This document shows positions 45,321 to 53,226 of a stretch of DNA of 64,000 nucleotides, piece by piece. Source of the stretch: Streptomyces mutabilis (GTDB lineage Bacteria > Actinomycetota > Actinomycetes > Streptomycetales > Streptomycetaceae); contig NZ_BMTT01000016.1 of assembly GCF_014649815.1 (NCBI RefSeq), forward strand, positions 1 through 64,000, read 5' to 3'. A model generated the notes under the pieces. That model searched no databases. It saw only the letters and a list, made by a program, of their open reading frames with translations, and had not been told where the DNA came from. The number at the start of each line of letters is the position of its first letter. The stretch's first letter is position 1. The position numbers and the translations under genes were made by a program.

Positions 45321-46264
45321 GCACGAGCACGACGGTCGGGGCGGCCACCACCGCCCCGGCCGCCGGCCGCCGCACGCGGAAGACCGCGAGCGCGCCGACC
45401 GGCACCGACCGCATCCCCAAGCCCTCCCAGGGCTGGTACCGCGTCAAGGGCACCGACCTCAAGCTGCGCCGCGTCACCACCATCCTGGAGCAGGGCTGCT
45501 CCAAGGGCGACGCCCTCACGTTCTGGGCCGGGAACATCACCGCCGAGACCGCGATGGCGAACCTGCCCTACCTGGTGAGTTCCTCCCTCTACCCGGATCA
45601 GCGCACCGAGGCCTACGACTGGCTCCGCCGCGCCCACACCCGCAAGAAGGACGACCGCAAGGACGTCGGCTCCGCCGTCCACAAGCTCATCGAAGCCCAC
45701 GTTCTCGGCGAGCCGATGCCCGCCGACCTTCTGACCAACGAAGAGCTGGCCCCGTTCCTCGACCACTTCCTGACCTTCGTCGAGGAGTGGCAAGTCACCT
45801 TCGAGGCATCCGAGATGGTCGTCGGCAACGAAGAGCACGGCTACGCCGGCACCCTCGATTACCTCCTCCGGTCGCCGCTCATCGCCGCCGCCCTGGCCGA
45901 GTACTTCGACACCGAGGTCCCCGCCGACACGGTGTTCTGCGGCGACACGAAGACCGGCGGCGAACTCGACGTCAAGGGCGTCTACCCCGAGGCGTCGCTC
46001 CAGATGGCCGCCTACCGCAAGGCCAAGGTCGCCTGGCTGAAGGACGGCACGAAGGTCCCGATGCCCTCCACGTTCTGGTCTGGCGTCGTCCTGCACCTGC
46101 GGCCGGAGGGCTACCGGCTCATCCCCGCGGTCGCCGACGACGCCGTGTTCGACGCCTTCCTGACCGTGAAGCGGAACGCCGAGTGGACGTCCGGCCTGTC
46201 GAAGACCGTCATCCGTCCTGCCCTCACCCTGCCCACCACGAACAGCGAAAAGAGGGCTGCCTGA
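45317..46264 (+). CDS. PD-(D/E)XK (RecB/Cas4-like) nuclease
   Basis: The 315-aa protein has the nuclease core: GSAVHKLIEAHVLGEP (about 115, motif I-like), GYAGTLDYLL (motif II, catalytic Asp), GDTKTGG (motif III, D-x-K equivalent), and the helix EASLQMAAYRKAKVAWL (QxxxY motif about 234-250). Such exonucleases resect ends for phage- or element-encoded recombination. It is directly coupled to the gp3-like gene. Confidence 0.83.
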   Translation: MSTSTTVGAATTAPAAGRRTRKTASAPTGTDRIPKPSQGWYRVKGTDLKLRRVTTILEQGCSKGDALTFWAGNITAETAMANLPYLVSSSLYPDQRTEAYDWLRRAHTRKKDDRKDVGSAVHKLIEAHVLGEPMPADLLTNEELAPFLDHFLTFVEEWQVTFEASEMVVGNEEHGYAGTLDYLLRSPLIAAALAEYFDTEVPADTVFCGDTKTGGELDVKGVYPEASLQMAAYRKAKVAWLKDGTKVPMPSTFWSGVVLHLRPEGYRLIPAVADDAVFDAFLTVKRNAEWTSGLSKTVIRPALTLPTTNSEKRAA

Positions 46265-47436
46265 TGCCCATCCTCGACCTCCAGCGCCGCATGCGGCAGC
46301 TCGGCGAGATCCGCCTCGGCCACGTCGTCCCCACCCGCAACGGGAAGACGCGCCCGGCCAAGCTCGACAAGTTCCGCTTCACCAGCCCCTCGCGGGAGAT
46401 CCTCACCGAGGTCGCCAACCTGTACGGCGGCGAGGTCAAGCCCTGGACCCCCGCGAACGGCGGGCCGAGCGAGTTCGAGGTGTACTCGCAGGCCAACCGG
46501 CTCCCCGTGCTGATCCCGCCGAAGGACGCGGTCTCGCAGTGGTACGAGCTGTATGCCGGATCGAAGTGCCAGCGCCGCTGCGACGGCGTCACCGAGCACA
46601 AGTCCGACCGGCCCTGCATGTGCGACCCGGACAACCGCGACTGCGCCATGACCACCCGCGTCAACGTCATGCTCCGCGACGTCCCGGCGCTCGGTCAGTG
46701 GCTCCTCATCTCCAAGGGCTACTACGCCGCCGTCACCCTGCCCCCGGCGGCCGAGCTGCTGTCGCAGGCCGGCGGGTACGTCGCCGGGTGGCTCGGGATG
46801 GAAGAGAAGACGGCCATCGTCAACGACCAGCTGGCCCGTTTCAAGGTGCCGACGTTGGACGTGGAGATCACCCCGGCCGCGCTGATGGCCGGGCAGATCA
46901 CCGGCGCCCCGGCCGCGGTGGCGTCGGGCCCGGAGCGTGCCGCGATCGAAGCCGCTCCGGCCAACGCGTCGGGTCCGCAGCGGGACTTCCTCGTGGAGAC
47001 GAAGGAGGCAGCGACCCAGGCCGATGCCCTGGCTGTCTTCCAGGCGGCCAAGCAGGCGGGTGCGTCGCCCGCCTACCTGGAGCAACTCAAGGCGATCGGA
47101 CTGGCCAAGCCCGCAGCGCCATCCCAGAGCGGAGCGGACCAGCCCCACCCTGATGACACCGAGCGGCAGCTGAACCCTGCCGACTACGGCGACGCCGACC
47201 AGGAGCAGATCGACGAGTTCGTCCACGACGTCGAGATCGTCGAGGACGCCCCCGACCCGGCTGCCGCCGAGGCGATGTGGTTCCGGATCATGGCCGCCGC
47301 CGGGCCCCGCGGCTTGACCACCGAGCAGCTGGAGACCGCGTTCGCCCGGCAGCACGGCGGCCTCCACCCGTCGTCCGCGAGCCTCGGCCAGCTGGAGACG
47401 TTCCTCGCCGCGCTCAAGGCGGGTGAGGTCGCGTGA
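46264..47436 (+). CDS. phiC31 gp3-like recombination directionality factor
   Basis: The 390-aa protein begins MPILDLQRRMRQLGEIRLGHVV and continues LDKFRFTSPSREILTEVANLYGGEVKPWTPANG. A Cys cluster CQRRCDGVTEHK..CMCDPDNRDC is followed by TTRVNVMLRDVPALGQWLLISKGYYAAV. This pattern is recalled as the Gp3-like family, whose phiC31 and phiBT1 members bind the large serine integrase and switch it to excision. The C-terminal 150 residues add an extension (about 220-390). If correct, a serine integrase must be encoded beyond the window. Family assignment is from memory. Confidence 0.65.
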   Translation: MPILDLQRRMRQLGEIRLGHVVPTRNGKTRPAKLDKFRFTSPSREILTEVANLYGGEVKPWTPANGGPSEFEVYSQANRLPVLIPPKDAVSQWYELYAGSKCQRRCDGVTEHKSDRPCMCDPDNRDCAMTTRVNVMLRDVPALGQWLLISKGYYAAVTLPPAAELLSQAGGYVAGWLGMEEKTAIVNDQLARFKVPTLDVEITPAALMAGQITGAPAAVASGPERAAIEAAPANASGPQRDFLVETKEAATQADALAVFQAAKQAGASPAYLEQLKAIGLAKPAAPSQSGADQPHPDDTERQLNPADYGDADQEQIDEFVHDVEIVEDAPDPAAAEAMWFRIMAAAGPRGLTTEQLETAFARQHGGLHPSSASLGQLETFLAALKAGEVA

Positions 47437-48191
47437 AGTTCACCGACGTCCGCAAGGCCGCCTGGGACACCGAGACCACCGGCCCGAACCCCCTCGAAGA
47501 CCGCATCGTCACCGCCGCGTTCATCGTCCGCGGCGGCGGCCGAGACGACCGTGTCTTCTCCTGGCTCATCAACCCGGGCGTCCCGATCCCGGCCGAGGCG
47601 TCCGAGGTCCACGGCATCACCGACGCCATGGTCCAGGCCGATGGCCAGGACCCGAAGACCGCCCTCGACGAGATCGCCACCAACCTCTTCCAGGCCGCCG
47701 CGTGGGGCATGCCGATCGTCGCGTTCAACCAGTCCTTCGACTGGACGATCCTGCACCACGACCTCGTCCGCAACGGGCTGCCGACCGTCGAGGAGCGCCT
47801 CGCCGAGTATGCGGGCCTCCCGCTGCCCCTGATCGACCCGCACGTCATCGACAAGCAGGTCGACAAGTACGTGAAGGGCTCCGGCCAGCGGAAGTTGAAG
47901 CCGACCGCCGAGCGGTATGGCGTGCAGCTGGAGGACTGGCACACCGCCGAGGCCGACGCGCTCGCCGCGCTCCTCATCGCGGAGGCCCAGTTCGAGAAGC
48001 ACCCGCGGCTGGGCGACATGGGCCCGGCGCAGTTGTTCGCCGCGCAGCAGTCGTGGCGGGCGGGGCAGCAGGCCAGCCTCCAGGAGTGGTTCCGGACCCG
48101 GGCCACGCCGGAGCAGGGCGGCGACCCGAACAAGCGGATCGACGGCTCCTGGCCGCTGATCCCGGCCCAGCGCGCGGGCGGTGAGTCGTGA
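47433..48191 (+). CDS. DnaQ-like 3'-5' exonuclease (DEDDh)
   Basis: The 252-aa protein has Exo I (AAWDTETTGPNPLEDRIVTAAF, Asp12 and Glu14), EVHGITDAMV, Exo II (VAFNQSFDWTIL, about 95-105) and Exo III (EDWHTAEADALAALLIAE, His-x4-Asp). It would proofread or trim DNA during element replication. A helical C-terminal extension (QSWRAGQQASLQEWFRTR) is unassigned. GTG 47433 overlaps the upstream stop. Confidence 0.9.
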   Translation: MKFTDVRKAAWDTETTGPNPLEDRIVTAAFIVRGGGRDDRVFSWLINPGVPIPAEASEVHGITDAMVQADGQDPKTALDEIATNLFQAAAWGMPIVAFNQSFDWTILHHDLVRNGLPTVEERLAEYAGLPLPLIDPHVIDKQVDKYVKGSGQRKLKPTAERYGVQLEDWHTAEADALAALLIAEAQFEKHPRLGDMGPAQLFAAQQSWRAGQQASLQEWFRTRATPEQGGDPNKRIDGSWPLIPAQRAGGES

Positions 48192-48466
48192 GCCAGTTCG
48201 CCGCCGCCATGGGAGCGGCCGTCACCGCCGTCGGAGTCGGCTCCGTCATCGTCGCCCGCTCCTGGCCGACACCGACCGGCCGGCACCGCGCCACCCGCCC
48301 GGCCGCCGACGAGCAGCTGCTCCGCCCGGTCGAGGCCCTCGACCAGACCGAAGCGCACTGCCCGGTCCAGGACCGGCCCACCCTCCAGCTTCGCCTCGCC
48401 ACCGGCGGCATGTGCTGCACCGAATGCCGCCACACCACCCCGATCAACCTGGGAGACACCCAGTGA
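48188..48466 (+). CDS. 92-aa small membrane-anchored Cys protein
   Basis: GTG 48188 is coupled to the exonuclease gene. The N-terminal hydrophobic stretch (FAAAMGAAVTAVGVGSVIVA) could be one membrane helix. The C-terminus has CCTECRH, a possible metal site. Unknown function. Confidence 0.62.
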   Translation: MSQFAAAMGAAVTAVGVGSVIVARSWPTPTGRHRATRPAADEQLLRPVEALDQTEAHCPVQDRPTLQLRLATGGMCCTECRHTTPINLGDTQ

Positions 48467-49092
48467 CCACCCTCTTCGACGTCGAGGCACCGGCCGCCAC
48501 CACGGCGGCCGGGCCCCGGCCCACCACCATCCCCCGCGTCATCGGCCTCGACGTCGCCATGGGCACCACCGGCATCGCCGGCGAAGGCTGGACCGACCAC
48601 GTCACCGCCAAGGGCGCCAGTCAGCACTCCCGCTTCGAGCAGCAGCTCGCCGGCATCGCCGACCACATCCGCCACGCCGACTTCGTCGTCATCGAGGGCC
48701 CCGCCTTCTCGAAGAACAACAACGGCGCCGACGCCCTCTCCGCGATGAGGTGGATGGTCCGCCACGACCTGTGGAAGCGCCGCATCCCGTACGCCGTCGT
48801 CAACCCCGACCACCGCATCATCTACGCCGTCGGCACCGCGGCCCCGAAGGACCCCGAGACCGGCAACCGGCTCAAGGGCGACCCGCTGAAGGCCGTCGTC
48901 CGCCAGGCCGTCGCCGAGACCTACGGCATCACCACCGAGGGCCTGGCGAAGTACGACGAGGCCGACGCCTACATCCTCCTGGCCATGGGCCTGCACTGGC
49001 TCGGCTGGCCCCTCGCCGTCGTCTCCGACGACCGACGCCGCGCCATCGACTCGGTGCGCTGGCCCAACCGCGAGGCGGTGAACGCCCGATGA
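48463..49092 (+). CDS. RuvC-like Holliday-junction/flap nuclease
   Basis: The 209-aa protein has an RNase H/RuvC fold pattern: VIGLDVAMGTTGIAG (Asp30), VVIEGPAFSKNNNGADAL (Glu78) and KYDEADAYILLAMGLHWLGWP (Asp165/Asp168), the usual D-E-D-D set. RuvC-like proteins resolve recombination or replication junctions. GTG 48463 is favoured because it overlaps the previous stop by four bases. Confidence 0.82.
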   Translation: MTTLFDVEAPAATTAAGPRPTTIPRVIGLDVAMGTTGIAGEGWTDHVTAKGASQHSRFEQQLAGIADHIRHADFVVIEGPAFSKNNNGADALSAMRWMVRHDLWKRRIPYAVVNPDHRIIYAVGTAAPKDPETGNRLKGDPLKAVVRQAVAETYGITTEGLAKYDEADAYILLAMGLHWLGWPLAVVSDDRRRAIDSVRWPNREAVNAR

Positions 49093-49676
49093 GCACCTAC
49101 ACCGCTCGCCGAGAGAAAGCCGCACGCCTCCGCCGCCTCCGCGGCATCCCCGGCTACGTCCCCACCACCCCCGTCATCCAGCACATCCACACCCTCCGCA
49201 AGGGCGGCTGGACCAACACCGAGATAGCCGACACCGCCGAAGTCGACCGCCGCACCATCCACAACATCCTCCACGGCGAAGTCGCCACCGTTCACCAGCG
49301 CACCATCACCTCGATCCTCAACCTCCGCCCCGAGGACGCCCCCAACCGAGTGCCCGCCATCGGCACCCGCCGCCGCCTCGAGGCCCTGGCCGTCATGGGC
49401 TGGCCTATCTCCCACATCGGCGCCGAAGCCGGGATCTATGGCACCCAGGTCACCGAGATCGTCGTCGGCCGCCGCCAGCGGATCCCCCGCGACCAGGCGG
49501 AAGCCGTCGCACGGATCTTCCGCGAGAAGGCACTGACGCCCGGCCCGTCGAAGCGCACCCGCACCATCGCCGCCCAGAACGGCTGGGTATCCGCGCTCGC
49601 CTGGGACGACATCGACGACCCCGACGAGAAGCCTCAGGGCCTTAAACGGCGCCGCAACCGAACGGCGGCGGCATGA
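49089..49676 (+). CDS. 195-aa HTH DNA-binding protein (two HTH-like segments)
   Basis: ATG 49089 overlaps the RuvC-like stop. One HTH reads GWTNTEIADTAEVDRRTIHNILHGEV (about 44-70), a second WPISHIGAEAGIYGTQVTEIVVGRRQRIP (about 104-132). The C-terminus resembles a fragment common in actinophage proteins (NGWVSALAWDDIDDPDE). It is probably a regulator or origin-binding protein, given its place just before the replication genes. Confidence 0.78.
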   Translation: MSTYTARREKAARLRRLRGIPGYVPTTPVIQHIHTLRKGGWTNTEIADTAEVDRRTIHNILHGEVATVHQRTITSILNLRPEDAPNRVPAIGTRRRLEALAVMGWPISHIGAEAGIYGTQVTEIVVGRRQRIPRDQAEAVARIFREKALTPGPSKRTRTIAAQNGWVSALAWDDIDDPDEKPQGLKRRRNRTAAA

Positions 49677-49873
49677 CCGGCTGGCTCGGCGGCCTCCAGA
49701 TCACCCGCACCGACCGCGGCCAGACCCCCATAGCGGACTTCCTCTGCACCGCCTGCGGCACCCACCGCCGCATCGCCGGCCGCCAGAAGGTCACCGACTT
49801 CCTCCGCGACAACCCCACCACAGCCCACCGGGCCACCTGCTCGGCCAACCAGAAAGGCACCACCCAGCGATGA
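49673..49873 (+). CDS. 66-aa CxxC protein
   Basis: ATG 49673 overlaps the previous stop. It has CTACGTHRRIAGRQKVTDFLRDNPTTAHRATC, a treble-clef-like Cys/His pattern that probably binds zinc. No family is recognised. Confidence 0.62.
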   Translation: MTGWLGGLQITRTDRGQTPIADFLCTACGTHRRIAGRQKVTDFLRDNPTTAHRATCSANQKGTTQR

Positions 49874-50235
49874 CCACCAACACCGAGACCGGCGAGATCC
49901 AGCAGGCGCCCGTCGCCGCCTTCCTCGCCTCCCACCTCAACGGCCGCACCGACGAGGAACTGTCCGCCGAGTTCCACACCCTCCTCGACGCCGTCCGCAC
50001 CCACGGCAAGAAGGGCTCGATGGTCATCACCATCGTCGTCGAGCCCCCCGCCAACGGCGTCGACAGCGCGCCGCTGCCCATCGGCGTCGAGTCCGCCGTG
50101 AAGGCCCCGAAGCCCACCCCGGTCAAGTCCCTCTACTTCCTCGACGACGACGGCCAGCCCGTCCGCGAGGACCCCCGCCAGATGGCCATCGAGTTCCGCA
50201 ACGCCCCCTCCACCAACACCTTCAAGGACGCCTGA
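49870..50235 (+). CDS. 121-aa hypothetical protein upstream of DUF2303
   Basis: The protein has APVAAFLASHLNGRTDEELSAEFHTLLDAVRTHGKKGSMVITIVVEPP, helices followed by a beta strand. It ends 2 bases before the DUF2303 gene. The pairing with DUF2303 is common in actinobacterial elements (recalled). Function unknown. Confidence 0.65.
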   Translation: MTTNTETGEIQQAPVAAFLASHLNGRTDEELSAEFHTLLDAVRTHGKKGSMVITIVVEPPANGVDSAPLPIGVESAVKAPKPTPVKSLYFLDDDGQPVREDPRQMAIEFRNAPSTNTFKDA

Positions 50236-50237
50236 CC

Positions 50238-51050
50238 ATGACGACCACCGACAACGCCCAGACCATCGTCAGCACCGCACTCGCCGCCGCGCCGCCGGCC
50301 GAACTCACGCCGGGCAAGATCTACGCCTTCGTCCTCCCCGGCGGCGGCCTCCACAAGGTCGACCTCACCGGCCCCGAGCACACCGGCCAGCTCGAACGGA
50401 AGACCGGCACCACCACCGTCCGCGACGCCCAGTCCTTCCTCGCCTACTGGGACAAGCACCACGACGACGCCTCCGAGGTCTACGCCGACAGCGACCGCCT
50501 CACCGTCACCGCCGTCCTCGACGCCCACCAGGCCGACGGCGCCCGCTGGGCCCAGCACCGCCTCAACCTCGCCCTCCGCGAGACCGAGGCGTGGAAGCAG
50601 TGGCTCCGCTGGAACGGGGAGCTGATGAGCCAGGAGGACTTCGCCGAGTTCCTCGAAGACCACCTCCCCGAGCTCCTGGAGCCCTCAGCCGCGGAGATGC
50701 TGGAGATCGCCCAGTCCTTCCAGGCCGCGCAGAAGGTCGACTTCCAGTCCGCCACCCGGCTGAGCAGCGGCCAGCGGCAGTTCCAGTACGTCGAGACCAC
50801 CACGGCGAAGGCCGGGCAGAAGGGCCAGCTGTCGGTGCCCGAGGTCTTCACCATCGGCCTGATCCCGTTCGAAGGCAGCGACGGCTACAAGCTCACCGCC
50901 CGCCTCCGCCACCGCATCGGCCAGAACGGCCTCCGCCTCGGCTACAAGCTGGAACGCCCCGACGAGATCCGCAAGACCGCCTTCGCGGACGTGGTCAAGA
51001 CGATCGGCGAGCAGATCGACACACCGGTCATGAACGGGACCGCGGCCTGA
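50238..51050 (+). CDS. DUF2303 protein
   Basis: The 270-aa protein matches the DUF2303 pattern: IYAFVLPGGGLHKVDLTGPEH, TTTVRDAQSFLAYWDKHHDDASEVYADSDRLTVTAVLDAH, FAEFLEDHLPELLEPSAAEMLEIAQSFQAAQKVDFQSATRLSSGQRQFQYVE. DUF2303 is a phage/mobile-element family found beside recombination and replication genes, with no established activity. The stop overlaps the next start by one base (TGATG). Confidence 0.83.
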   Translation: MTTTDNAQTIVSTALAAAPPAELTPGKIYAFVLPGGGLHKVDLTGPEHTGQLERKTGTTTVRDAQSFLAYWDKHHDDASEVYADSDRLTVTAVLDAHQADGARWAQHRLNLALRETEAWKQWLRWNGELMSQEDFAEFLEDHLPELLEPSAAEMLEIAQSFQAAQKVDFQSATRLSSGQRQFQYVETTTAKAGQKGQLSVPEVFTIGLIPFEGSDGYKLTARLRHRIGQNGLRLGYKLERPDEIRKTAFADVVKTIGEQIDTPVMNGTAA

Positions 51051-51358
51051 TGGCCGGCCGCAAGCGGGGCGGCGCCGACTCCCGCTGCCCCGCCTGCGGC
51101 CTCCCGGTCCTCGTCCAGTGGGTCGGAGACACCGCCGCCATCCGCGCGACCGTCACCCTCCCACCGGCCGACGCCCGACTCCCGTACCCCGAGGCGCTGA
51201 CCGAGCGGACACCGAACGACCTCGTCTGGTGCCTGCCCCGCGGCCCCCACCGCGCACTACGGCTCCGCTGGACCCACCACCGGCACCCACCGGACTGCCC
51301 CCACCAGCACCTCACCAGCCACAAGTGCCGCCCCACCGAACCGACCACGCTCTTCTGA
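51050..51358 (+). CDS. 102-aa zinc-ribbon-like protein
   Basis: ATG 51050 overlaps DUF2303. It has RCPACGLPVLVQWVGD at the N-terminus and HHRHPPDCPHQHLTSHKC at the C-terminus, together a likely zinc ribbon. It is very basic and His-rich, so nucleic-acid binding is plausible. Seen often in streptomycete elements; unnamed. Confidence 0.65.
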   Translation: MAGRKRGGADSRCPACGLPVLVQWVGDTAAIRATVTLPPADARLPYPEALTERTPNDLVWCLPRGPHRALRLRWTHHRHPPDCPHQHLTSHKCRPTEPTTLF

Positions 51359-51370
51359 GGAGACCGCCCC

Positions 51371-53170
51371 GTGGACAACGTCCGCCGCATCCCGCACCCC
51401 ACGGCGGATCAGGACGGCCTCACCCGAACCGCCCCCCACGACGCCGAGGCCGAGGAATACGTCGTCGGCGTCGTCATGCACTCCAGCCACGCCTACAACG
51501 AGTGCGCACTCCTCATCAACCGCGACGACCTCTACAAGCCCGCCCACCAACTCATCTGGGACACCGTCGCCGGGCTCGTCGCCACCAACACCGAACCCCA
51601 CCCCACCCTCGTCCGCGCCGAGATCGAGAAGCAGGGCCAGCTCCACCGCGTCGAGAACGGCAACCTGATATACCGCCTCGGCGGCTACACCATCAGCCCC
51701 GCCATGGCCCCGGCCTTCGCCGAGCGGATCGCCGAGACCGCCCGCCAACGCCGCTACGACGAACACTCCACCCAGCTGAAGGCCGCCATCGACCGCAAGG
51801 CCGACGGCGAAGAACTCGCCGAGCTGGTCGCCAACTTCCAGCAGGCCGAACAGCTCCGCGAGAACACCGGCCGCGGACCCTCCCACCTCGTCGCCAGCCT
51901 CCTCAACTGGGGCACGTTCTTCGCCACCGACTTCGGCGCGATCCAGCTCCTCCTCGGCAAGCTCATGGGCCCCGGCCAGCAGATCACCCTCGTCGGCGAC
52001 GGAAAGGCCGGCAAGTCCCTCTTCACGCAGGAGTGGATGTGGCGCATGGCCACCGGGCAGCCGTTCCTCGGCGACGACCCGCAGGCTCCGCTGCCGATCC
52101 TCTACCTGGACGCCGAGAACGGGCAGGAACAGGTCCAGGAACGGTTCCTCAGCTTCGGCGCCGGACCCCTCAACATGGGCGAACTCCGGTACGCCTCGTT
52201 CCCCCCGATCCGGCCCCTGGACACCGCAGGAGGCGGCGCCGACCTCATCGCCCTCGTCAAAGCCACCGGCGCCCAGCTCGTCGTCATCGACACCGTGTCC
52301 CGGTTCATCTCCGGACCCGAGAACGACGCCGACACCTGGCTCAACCTCTACCGGCACACCCTCCTCCCGCTGAAACGGGACCGCATCTCATCCGTCCGCC
52401 TCGACCACTTCGGCAAGGACAAGGAACGCGGCGGCCGCGGCTCCTCCGCCAAGACCCAAGACGTCGACCACGTCTGGGAGCTGTCCGCCCAAGGCGGAGG
52501 CGTCCTCTCCCTCAAGCGCACCCACACCCGCACCGGCATCGGCCCCGACCAGTTCACCCTGCTCCGCCAAGCCCAACGCGACGGCGACAACTGGAAGCTC
52601 GGCGGCACCCGCCACGTCCTGATGACCTACGAGAACGAGCCCGGCACCCCCTCCGGCATGGCCGCGATCCCCGGCACCGTGGAACACATCATCGCGACCC
52701 TCGACCGGGCCGGCGTACCCAACGACGCGGGCAACCGCGTAGTCCGGGAGAAGCTCGCCGAGCTCGGAGTGCCCGGCGGCAACAGCAAGATCGCGGAGGC
52801 CGTCCGAACCCGCAAAGCCAGGTCCGATATGCCCAGTTTCGACGTTTCCCCGGAACGTTTCCCGGACCGTTCCCAGACCACGTTTCCCGGAAACGTTTCC
52901 CGGAACGCACCCCGGAACGAAGAAACCGCAGGTCAAACGTTTCCCGGAAACGTCGGGGAAACACCCGGAACGCCCCCCGTTCCCCACGTTCCCCCCTCGA
53001 AGAGGGGGAACGGGGAGGGAACGCCGGACACAGAGCACGGCTCAGACCCCCTCTGCACCATCTGCGACAAGCCCCTCACCGGCTACCGACGAGACCGCGG
53101 CTACGACACCCACCTCGGATGCGACCCCGAAACCGGAAGCCACCCAGACCAACCCCACGACGCCGCCTGA
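51371..53170 (+). CDS. Replicative helicase-like protein: DnaB N-domain plus RepA-type AAA ATPase
   Basis: The 599-aa protein starts at GTG 51371 (GAGGAGA upstream). A DnaB N-terminal domain covers about 22-115 (DAEAEEYVVGVVMHSSHAYNECALLINRDDLYKPAHQLIWDTV). The AAA_25/RepA-like core has Walker A GDGKAGKS (about 210-217), Walker B ILYLDAEN (about 243-250) and LVVIDTVSRF (about 300). A linker then leads to a low-complexity segment (about 490-540) whose DNA carries the iteron-like array. A Cys-rich tail follows (CTICDKPLTGYRRDRGYDTHLGC). It is the probable replication initiator/helicase of the element. Origin inside the initiator gene recalls phage lambda O. Confidence 0.85.
   Translation: MDNVRRIPHPTADQDGLTRTAPHDAEAEEYVVGVVMHSSHAYNECALLINRDDLYKPAHQLIWDTVAGLVATNTEPHPTLVRAEIEKQGQLHRVENGNLIYRLGGYTISPAMAPAFAERIAETARQRRYDEHSTQLKAAIDRKADGEELAELVANFQQAEQLRENTGRGPSHLVASLLNWGTFFATDFGAIQLLLGKLMGPGQQITLVGDGKAGKSLFTQEWMWRMATGQPFLGDDPQAPLPILYLDAENGQEQVQERFLSFGAGPLNMGELRYASFPPIRPLDTAGGGADLIALVKATGAQLVVIDTVSRFISGPENDADTWLNLYRHTLLPLKRDRISSVRLDHFGKDKERGGRGSSAKTQDVDHVWELSAQGGGVLSLKRTHTRTGIGPDQFTLLRQAQRDGDNWKLGGTRHVLMTYENEPGTPSGMAAIPGTVEHIIATLDRAGVPNDAGNRVVREKLAELGVPGGNSKIAEAVRTRKARSDMPSFDVSPERFPDRSQTTFPGNVSRNAPRNEETAGQTFPGNVGETPGTPPVPHVPPSKRGNGEGTPDTEHGSDPLCTICDKPLTGYRRDRGYDTHLGCDPETGSHPDQPHDAA
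52843..52972. repeat. Iteron-like palindromic array (CGTTTCCCGGAAACG) inside the helicase gene
   Basis: Perfect copies of CGTTTCCCGGAAACG lie at 52881-52895 and 52938-52952. Close copies are CGTTTCCCCGGAACG (52843-52857), CGTTTCCCGGACCG (52856-52869) and CGTTTCCCGGAACG (52894-52907), with degenerate ones at about 52868-52882, 52909-52920 and 52954-52972. Starts are 13, 12, 13 and 13 bases apart in the first five. Each unit is a dyad with a one-base centre. Copies fall in all three reading frames, so the DNA motif, not the peptide, is what is conserved. Candidate replication origin or regulator array. Confidence 0.8.
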
Positions 53171-53226
53171 GCGCGGTCATCCGGTTACAACCCATCACGC
53201 GCAATACACCCACTAAGGAGCACACA

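Noticed and set aside
51118-53226. Upstream extension of the PP-loop gene to a 1006-codon frame
   Set aside because: The upstream 700 codons are an out-of-frame shadow of the helicase gene. GTG 53227 has AAGGAG at 6 nt and starts just before the PP-loop.
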